Below, piece by piece: positions 56,767 through 64,000 of a DNA stretch of 64,000 bases (positions are counted from its first letter, which is position 1; each line of letters opens with the position of its first letter). This stretch comes from Trachythela sp. YZ-2020 (lineage: Eukaryota; Cnidaria; Anthozoa; Malacalcyonacea; Clavulariidae). Made by a program: the position numbers and the translations under genes. Location of the stretch: positions 1,488,001-1,552,000 of the forward strand of contig JADLSH010000382.1 of NCBI GenBank assembly GCA_016169945.1. The letters run 5' to 3'. The notes below the pieces were generated by a model. The model did not search any database. It saw only the letters and a list, made by a program, of their open reading frames with translations, and had not been told where the DNA came from.

Positions 56767-57762
56767 ATGGAAGCTTTCGAACGACAAGAGTGTCAGGCTG
56801 CGATACTTTGTGTAAACAGCATGTTATTGCTGTATTGTTGCGATCCTCATTATGACTTCTGTTTTACTCTACCAAGTTTACCTTTTTTTAAATTGCATGG
56901 AACGTGCTGTCATTTTAGCTTAATAAATAATCCGTCTGAGCGAAGGAATTGTGTTATTCCCAATAGCGAGGCTCTTCTTTCTAAGTTGGATGGCGTTAAA
57001 TCTCCGTGTATCATCAACGTGAAAACAAGCGCAGTATTTAAGGTTTGGTATACTACAATGTATTACAATTATCTTGTTATTTAGTCAAATTTCCGCTTTG
57101 TTGTTTTTATTCTTGTACTGTAATGTTATAAATACACTGTACATATTTGGATATTTTTCCATTTGTAAAATATTTGTGTGTAAAATATATTTGTTCTAAT
57201 AATAGTGACACACTTTTGCATTAGATTGCTAATTTTAGAGATTACAGTGTATGTATAAAATAATAAAATAAAAATTTTCTTGTTATGATTTTGTAGAAAG
57301 AGATCTACTTGAGTGGTTGGCTGGTCTTGAACCTGGTCAGGATGGATATGGTAATGAAGGTGATAGGGCAGAAAGTGGTGACCAGTTAAGTGATGAGGAT
57401 GAAAGTGACGAGGACGAAATCACCCATGCTGTACCATTCAAGTGCATCGGTGCTGCTCATGAGAAAAACTACCAACATCATTTGGAACAGGCATACCTTG
57501 CTCTTCATGGACAAGATAAACCAGTGAATGTAAGAATACGGCCAGAGCCATTGAATCCAATGGACCCAAGTGCTTATTGCAATTGATCTAGACCATGGAA
57601 CTGGATGGACACATGTTGGTTATATTGCTTCTGAACTATGCAAGTATTTGCACCCACTAATTGCCGCAGGAGATATCTTAGAGGTCTATGTTCAGCATAT
57701 CAAGTGTAGGGTTGACGTTTTTAAAATAGGATTTTATCCAAACATTTTCATAAAACGACGTG
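56767..57762 (+). pseudogene. Candidate HIRAN-domain gene, two exons, one frameshift
   Basis: Exon 1 (56767-57042) reads MEAFERQECQAAILCVNSML and on to INVKTSAVFK, before a GTTTGG donor. Exon 2 (57297-57762) follows a TTTTGTAG acceptor: RDLLEWLAGLEPGQDGYGNE, an acidic stretch, then VPFKCIGAAHEKNYQHHLEQ, VNVRIRPEPLNPMDPSA, a one-base shift at about 57572, then IAIDLDHGTGW, VGYIASELCKYLHPLI and the end of the domain at a GTGAGT donor. This is the HIRAN pattern (RPEP.NP.DP.AI, then GYI), a DNA-end or ssDNA-binding module in HLTF-type helicases and some stand-alone proteins. Exon 1 and 2 phases do not match by this donor, so another exon or a different donor is needed. Could be a host gene with one sequence error or a decayed copy. 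Confidence 0.5.
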
Positions 57763-58866
57763 GTGAGTGGTAAGGAAGAGCATGAGTGTACGTTGACAAG
57801 TTGTTTGTGATATAATAGCAACTGACTAGGTTTAGCAAGTTATAGAAATGCTGTTATTTCAATTGGCTAACTTTTTAGATTTTTTTCCCAGCATTTTTAA
57901 ACAAAAACTAGGTTAATCATAAGTGGGTGCAATTAAAACAATGTCTGTCATGCACACTCATGCAATTAAGTACATAATTATAACATGTGCTGTACTGAAT
58001 TAATAAATACATTCACTTGACCAACTTTGTGAGTAATTTTTCATTAAAATTAATGCAACAATAAAACAAAAATATGTCTATTTATATACATATTGATCAA
58101 AGGTCTGTCATTGTCCAGATTTACTGAGGATGCTTAATTCTTGCAGACAAAATCATTGACAAAAATAGAATCCAGCCAAAATCACGAATCTCAAATCTAT
58201 TAAAACAACAGCCAAACAATAAATTTCACTTATAAAATATTGTTACAGAAGTGCTTTAATTATTTACATACTTTAAACAATATATACAATCCATAATGTA
58301 TCGAAACTTCTATAGTATATCAAATTTCTTTAGAAAAAAGCGAGTAATAGCAGTTCATTATCGATCTGAGCGACAAGGCAGTATATTTTACAAAGGGCTA
58401 TATTCAACGGTGAATATCTCGAAAACGGTTGCGGGACCGAGGGGGGCCGGCTGGATAGAATTAAAGATTATACTTTTGTTTAACTAATCGTGAAAAAAAT
58501 AGCGAAATCGAACCATGGGAATTCGAGATTTTTGTCTTCAAAGATTGTTGACAGAAACGGCATTAAATTACATCGCGACGGCATAGCGCCTAAGTGAGAG
58601 GTCAAAATAAACTGGAAAATGACGCTTACCTTTCAAGATACCGTTCCAATGGGTAGATTAACTGTTGTAAAAGTAGTATCGCGTGAAATTTCCAAAAAAG
58701 TTTGCATAACAATATGAAAAAAATCGATATTTATGAGCCCTATGTAAATTTTCGATGACACAAGCTTCATGCGAGCTTGTGGAAAATGGCGCAATCTGAT
58801 TGGTCGAGATGTTCGCCCAGATTCGCCTAATAGGCTGTCCGACCTCCTCTGGGACCAGTGAACTAT
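57763..58866. other. No gene seen
   Basis: No recognised coding segment. Near 58828 GCTGTCCGACCTCCTCTG is an exact inverse of 18 bases at about 56655 upstream of the HIRAN-like gene. Confidence 0.45.
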
Positions 58867-59700
58867 AATACATGGAAGACTGACTTCTAACTACGACGTA
58901 ATCAAAAAGTGAAGCCAAACATGGCGGAAATTGAAGGAATTCTGGTGCGTCATTTTAAGTCCCCCATACGCGCGCGGTCAATCCTTTTTGATGGCGGGGA
59001 AGGCGGGAGTGAAAGGAAGTGATGTTTTCGCGATTTTCAGATCCTGTTTCTGTTCATTTTATAAAGAGCAAGAAAAAAAAGACTAAACTTTATATATTTA
59101 ATGTAGACCGGCCTGGTTTGTTTTCCTGCATTTTCCCACTGTATCTGTGAGTAAATCTGTATTTTTCATTGCGAATCTAACAACAAATTTCAAACTTTTG
59201 TTTTTTTCTTTTCAGTAAATCTGTATTTTTCATTATGTTTACATTTTTTTTATTGTTGTTTTTGTTCATTTCTGAATTCATTCACTTTATTATATTGTTT
59301 ATTGTGTTTTTCTTTGTCACATACGACAGCTTTTCAACTACAATTTAGGCTAGCATTTAGTATATTAAGAACGTTTTTCGTGTATACAATGAAAAATTGA
59401 TAGCTATGCAATTTCATGTTGTTTTGTATTTCTATTTATTATTTCTTTACGTGTGAGTTTCAATTGTGGTTTCTAGCTAGAAATATAGGTCAAATATCGC
59501 AGTCTTTCAAAACAAATTTAATATTTAAATCCCAACAAAACAAAACACAGAATTCAAACTTTGCTGTATTTTTTAAAAACATCACTCCTTTGCCATTAAA
59601 GAGTTTGAGCGTGCGCGTAGGGGACTAAAAATAACGCACCAGAATTCCTTCAATTTCCGCCATGTTTGGCTTCATGTTTGGAGTCAGCCTTTCATGTATT
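58867..59700. mobile_element. Long-TIR element, 834 bp
   Basis: The ends AATACATGGAAGACTGACTTC and inverted AATACATGAAAGGCTGACTCC continue (after an extra stretch on the left) as GCCAAACATGGCGGAAATTG, AAGGAATTCTGGTGCGT and GTCCCC.TACGCGC in both arms. Total arm length is 80-110 bp. No gene in the interior and no clear target duplication. Confidence 0.72.
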
Positions 59701-59722
59701 ATTGGGGCGAGCCTGAGCGAGC

Positions 59723-59793
59723 CCCAATCTCGTACCCCGAGCCTGCGATCCTTTAGGAAGAATCAAAGGCTCTGGAATAATCCATAACCGGAA
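59723..59793 (+). repeat. 71-bp repeat arm, inverse of 63217-63287
   Basis: CCAATCTCGTACCCCGAGCC continues through CTGCGATCCTTTAGGAAGAA to ATAATCCATAACCGGAAG. It differs from the inverted copy at one or two bases. It starts just beyond the long-TIR element at 59700. Confidence 0.85.
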
Positions 59794-60398
59794 GTGAATA
59801 TGATTGGTCGTTGATACGGAATGGCATGTCGCAATAATGCAACAATAAATTATTAGCCAGGTAATTATATATACAATATGGCTGCCGCTTAGGAGTGTGC
59901 GAATATTGTTTAATTAAGCTGTGATTTTAGCTGTGATAAGTTGAATAATCTTCTGTAATATTACACGGAAAATATAAAGAAAGGCACAGTATTAAGTTTG
60001 TAATATTTAATGAATGTCACACGTGAAATAGCCCACAAAAAAATTTTATATGCTTTAATTAATATTTTGGAAATATTCTTTATCTTGGTTTTGAAAATCG
60101 TTATTCTTTATCATAACTTTGTATTTGATCGTGAATATAAACAGACTATTTTATTTATAATTCATTTGAAAAAGCAGTTGGTATTTAGCTGCCTAATCAG
60201 CTCATGTTGATGAGTTGATCATGCCTGTAGATTCTATTTTTGTGGAGGTTGCCAATCTTTGAATGGAGCTAGGCTATACCGGCGCAACCGCAGGGTTCTG
60301 GGGTCCACCAAGTCGGCCAAAACTAGTAGCCTGAGGGCACGAATGAGTCCTGAAATGAAACTCTCTAGAGGTGTGACTCGGGGATCCCCGATGATGAG

Positions 60399-60532
60399 TT
60401 TTGGAGGTAGCCAGTAACTCCAGGCTTAGATAACTAGATCCAAATGATTTTTGGAGTTGTTAGCCAGTAACTCCAGGTTTACACATCTAGCTCCACTGCC
60501 TTCACAAGATTTTTGGAGTTAGCCTGTAACTC
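60399..60532. repeat. Degenerate tandem repeat, about 60 bp
   Basis: TTTTGGAG followed by TAGCCAGTAACTCCAGG or GTTAGCCTGTAACTC occurs three times, with intervening ACATCTAGCTCCA-type sequence. No gene in 59795-61054. Confidence 0.7.
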
Positions 60533-61054
60533 TTATCTATTTATGTGAATGCAGCAGGCATTGTTAAATAGTTATCTTGTATTCTAGCCTGCATACTTGT
60601 ATTAAGAATATAGAACAAATTAGTCATACCCATTAGTAATAAGTATACCATGTATATTTTGGATATTTTTATATACAGTTTTGTGGCTTATTAGGCAAGT
60701 ATCAATCCTGGCAGGAGAATACATACTCCCACTGGATATATATATATAATAATTTAATGTTTTTTCAACAACAGCATAAAACATAATCACACAGCTTTTC
60801 ATAAAATTCCAACGTTAGCCAGGACCTAGCCTGCTCGCAGGCTATTCAGGATAAGGTTATGACCCCTGCATGGGAACTCACCCAAGGTACAGAAAAACAT
60901 TGTAATCATACATTGAAGAAAAGCCCATTCTGAAAGTAGTGTGGTGCAACATAATTATTTCTATCACCATGATAATCTTGATATTCACCCACACACCATT
61001 TACTGGCATCACTCCCATCTTATATACCGAACTTGCAGTTAATGCTCAGCAATT

Positions 61055-61250
61055 GGACTCTGTAGCTCAGTTGGTTAGAGCGCTGCACCGGAATCGCAGG
61101 GCCGCAGGTTCAATTCCAGCCAGAGGGCCTAAATTGCATTTTTCACAACTGCTCCTGGCTGGCTGGCTAGGTCTAAAAAAATGTATATAAATTTCTGTTC
61201 GAGTATTCCATCTACTAACACCTTCTACATGAAGGGCAGGTACAATCTTA
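61055..61250 (+). mobile_element. tRNA-like SINE
   Basis: GTAGCTCAGTTGGTTAGAGC (box A region) and GGTTCAATTCCAGCC (box B region) give RNA polymerase III promoter boxes. The fold is imperfect: the acceptor arm (GGACTCTG with CAGAGGGCC) needs a bulge, the base before the anticodon is C where U is invariant, and one T-stem pair is A-A. The tail TAAATTGCATTTTTCACAAC with a GGCTGGCTGGC run follows. It reads as a SINE rather than a working tRNA. Confidence 0.7.
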
Positions 61251-61260
61251 GACATAATGC

Positions 61261-62306
61261 TTGACTATTTCTCACAATAGTGCAAAAGTTAATGTATATT
61301 GACAAAAAATAAACTTTGTCACACATGCTTCCCCAGTTTAATGTTGTGAACAATGTCGCTGAAACAACTTTTGGTAATTTACTAAATCACAAGTTCAACA
61401 TTGGCTTGGGGAGTGGGGGACTTACAAAGTGCAACATGATTTTACAGGGAAATTATTATAAGACGTATGCAAATTTTGTATAGAGCGAAAGGTAGTCTCA
61501 ACCAGTTATGTCCAAGATTGTAGTCACTGAGTCCAAAATTGCAAACGATTTTGAGCAAGCTACAAGAAGGGTCTATTTACCAAGGGGACTATTATACCAA
61601 GTGTTATGTATGCCCCCATCTTTCAAGTACTTAAAACTACCTTGATCACTGGTAGAAATCAATGGGTATGTCAAGTATGAAGCTTGCAGGCTGTTCGAAA
61701 GAGCTGGACAGGCTCACCAACCAGACTGGCTCATTTATAGTACAAAGATCCTGTCATGTGAAGTTTCTTACTATACTAGTATACTATATGGCTCATAATA
61801 ATATAATGGAACCAATTTTCAGTTAATAACTTTAAGCTTCGTTTGATATTCCTTTGATCTACAAGATGTTTAAGGTTAATAGTTGAGTTGGAAGTACTTT
61901 AGCGTTTCCTCTTGTCGTCCAATCGTATAGTACGTCCAGCCATGTTAATAGTTTTTAGATTGGACTTTAGTACCCATTTTTTCACGCATTGTTTCAGCTT
62001 GGACGAACTTACGAGCGTTAAACGGCTCAATTTTGATGGTAGAAAGACAAGGACCCGTATAATTCAAAATTTTCCATAGTGACAGTGCCAAAGGACAAAA
62101 ATATACAGTTAATTACTTAACAACATTTTCTTCGCTATAAAACATTCTTCACTGCTCCATATCGACTCTTTTGATTACAAAGTTTTCTTTACTCTGTCGT
62201 ATTTATGCTCTTCTTGCAACGTAGTACGCAGAACATTTAGATTTGCTGCCGAAAACGATATATTTTCATGATTTATATACGAAACATTGAAACAACAGTA
62301 TATTTG
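61261..62306. other. No gene seen
   Basis: AT-rich flank between the SINE and the next element; nothing recognised. Confidence 0.45.
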
Positions 62307-63146
62307 CGCATGTAGTAAAACACTGACTACCGGAACACCAGAACACCGGAACAGCTAACAAAATCCAAAATGGCGGCAATTATTTTATAGAAAGGAGTAA
62401 TCCGTTAAGTATTAATTTGGTTATTGTATTATTAGCACGTACAATGCGAAAATCAACTGGGCTTCGCAAAATCAATGTTCCTCCGTGTGGAGGGGTATAT
62501 AGTAAAACACTGACTACTGGACCACCACCGGAATACCGAAACAATAACACCGGAAGTGGGAACACGACATTGGTGATGAGTCCTTTTGAAATCATGAATA
62601 ATTTATGACATCCCTATTAATATAGGTGTACCATGTTTATGACACCTGGGATTGAAGTTGCATATTGAAGTTAATTTAATAAACCTTTCTCTTGTGTTAT
62701 TGTTTTATTTACAAATTGTTCCAATGGCAATGGTTATAATACACATTTTGTGTAACTTGGAATTAACACTCTAAGCATAACCAGGAGGTGGCAAGAAAGT
62801 TGTTTTTGACCAATGATAATCACCAACGTTTAATGAACACAAACTTTTCAGCCGCCGCACTCGCACACTCTGGTTGCCATGGCCCATACTCCTGACAATA
62901 ATTTTTAAGTCTACTCACTACTTGGCGATTATTCCAATATTTATATGCTTAAATCTAAAGAATGATATAGGTGCTCCTCCACATGGAGGAACATTGATTT
63001 TGCGAAGCGCAGTTGATTTTCGCATTGTACGTGCTAATAATAAAATAACCAAACTAATATTTAACGTATTACTGCTTTCTATAAAATAATTGCCGCCATT
63101 TTGAATTTTGTTAGCTGTTCCGGTAGTCAGTGTTTTACTACATGCC
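62307..63146. mobile_element. Long-TIR element with 9-bp target duplication (MULE-like)
   Basis: The 9-bp GTATATTTG flanks both sides (62298-62306 and 63147-63155). TIRs of about 180 bp begin GCATGTAGTAAAACACTGAC and include AAAATGGCGGCAATTATTTT and GATTTTGCGAAGC. A partial third copy of the end (AGTAAAACACTGACTACTGG) lies at about 62501. The size of the duplication and long TIRs fit Mutator-like non-autonomous elements. No transposase. Confidence 0.78.
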
Positions 63147-63216
63147 GTATATTTGTAGAACTTGTTTTGAGTCTTGCGAACGCATGCGCAGTGTGGTCTT
63201 AGCCCCGATTTCGGGC

Positions 63217-63287
63217 TTCCGGTTATGGATTATCCCAGAGCCTTTGATTCTTCCTAAAGGATCGCAGGCTCGGGGTACGAGATTGGA
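63217..63287 (-). repeat. 71-bp repeat arm, inverse of 59723-59793
   Basis: CTTCCGGTTATGGATTATCC runs to GGGGTACGAGATTGG. With its partner it brackets 3.4 kb that includes the SINE and the MULE-like element. Confidence 0.85.
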
Positions 63288-63570
63288 GCGAGCCCCAGTT
63301 TGGTGGCTAACCGAGCTCAAGCGCAATGCATTATGGTGCGTACGTTGGTGCGTACGTACGCGGAACTTTCACTGCACTGACTAAATCCCATCGGCTTTCC
63401 GCCTCTTCTTATTTTACAATATATAGTTTCCAATGGACCTTTAACCTCATAGCTTGTGGGGCCGCAATGCAACTGGGAGTTGGGTATCTCGTTCATTCTT
63501 TTTGAAATCGCCGCCATGTTGGGACGATTTTATTGAGTGTAAGAATTCAACGATTTTCACTTGTTTACGT

Positions 63571-63738
63571 ATGGAAACTAACCGCCTTAAGGACGTATTT
63601 TTGTCGCGGTTACGTTCGACGATATTTGTGGAAAAAATGAGCGACATGAGCCGAGAAAATGAATTTCGTATCGATCGAAGGTGTGGGCAAGTTTCGAGAA
63701 AAACATTCTCTTCGCAACGTCTCTTGTTCTGTTTTGAG
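63571..63738 (+). CDS. Candidate first exon of a plus-strand gene
   Basis: ATG at 63571 opens METNRLKDVFLSRLRSTIF, with a second in-frame ATG at 63637 (MSDMSRENEFRIDRRCGQVS). The frame reaches a consensus donor GAG|GTGAGT at 63738/63739 in phase 0. Upstream, GCCGCCATGTTGG (about 63508) is a YY1-type site, common near animal promoters. No domain is recognised and the next exon lies outside. Low certainty. Confidence 0.3.
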
Positions 63739-64000
63739 GTGAGTGTCCTTCTGCATGATATTTTAGCAAATTCTTTTAGTCTGTGGCTATTTCGGCGAGC
63801 TTTTTCTACCCCGATTTCGTATTAGCTGTACTCTTAAACATCTGATCTTGTAGTTCTGAGTGGTTTAATGTGATACATATTTGGTCGATTGTTTGCGAAA
63901 TTAACATGGCCGACTGGCTCTTAAACTTGAGCAGTTTTGGCGCGAAAATGGCCGCTTGAATTCTGGTTTCGTTAAAATACACTAAAGTCATACTTGCTCG
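63739..64000. other. No gene seen (possible intron start)
   Basis: Sequence after the candidate donor has only short chance ORFs. Confidence 0.35.

Noticed and set aside
61055..61135. Functional tRNA gene
   Set aside because: C instead of U before the anticodon, a mismatched T stem and an acceptor arm needing a bulge; better explained as a tRNA-like SINE head.
1..64000. CRISPR arrays, bacterial operons or prophage
   Set aside because: No spacer-regular direct repeats or ribosome-binding sites; introns, LINEs, LTR elements and MITEs show eukaryotic nuclear DNA.

Overview
This is an AT-rich animal nuclear window with metazoan-style spliced exons and a dense, layered repeat landscape. The set of families (CR1/L2-like LINEs, BEL/Pao and Gypsy LTR elements, PIF/Harbinger, hAT MITEs, a Crypton-type recombinase and a tRNA-like SINE), together with Calx-beta proteins of this style, suggests an invertebrate, most likely a cnidarian. 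That assignment is an inference; no rRNA or mitochondrial marker is present.

The best host gene is on the minus strand at the left end. Exon 1 (14863-15172) encodes a hydrophobic signal/anchor segment and the first strands of a Calx-beta domain. Exon 2 (1-222, running off the window) completes that domain in matching splice phase. The 14.6 kb intron between them is mostly an 11.1 kb PIF/Harbinger element (2139-13231) with terminal inverted repeats and a TTA target duplication. It carries a broken DDE transposase on plus and a broken SANT/Myb-like partner gene on minus. One CR1-like LINE (2853-7532) is inserted in the transposase gene and itself holds a hAT-type MITE (7123-7458). A second CR1-like LINE (about 9950-12153) lies further right.

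From 15.2 to 24.9 kb there are a 43-bp tandem repeat upstream of exon 1, a minus-strand LINE fragment, an internally deleted Gypsy element (17151-21098), and a spliced Crypton-like tyrosine recombinase pseudogene bounded by perfect 26-bp inverted repeats (21669-23451). From 25 to 42.7 kb most sequence is unrecognised. It holds a long inverted repeat (27113/29871), nested MITEs (31427-31919), a two-exon gag-like gene (32905-34284), and a broken cysteine-protease-like gene with an 11-residue tandem repeat (34776-35630).

From 42.7 to 54.6 kb lie two dead BEL/Pao elements on opposite strands. Each is split by a DNA transposon with a recognisable target duplication: an 819-bp inverted-repeat element in the first, a 367-bp hAT-type MITE in the second. 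An L2-like LINE end lies between them. From 54.6 to 64 kb there are a candidate HIRAN-domain gene with a frameshift (56767-57762), two roughly 0.8 kb long-TIR elements (58867-59700; 62307-63146, the latter with a 9-bp duplication), a tRNA-like SINE (61055-61250) and a possible first exon of a plus-strand gene (63571-63738).

No transposon seen here looks coding-competent in its full set of genes. Most of the window is a record of repeated insertion into insertion around a few host exons.
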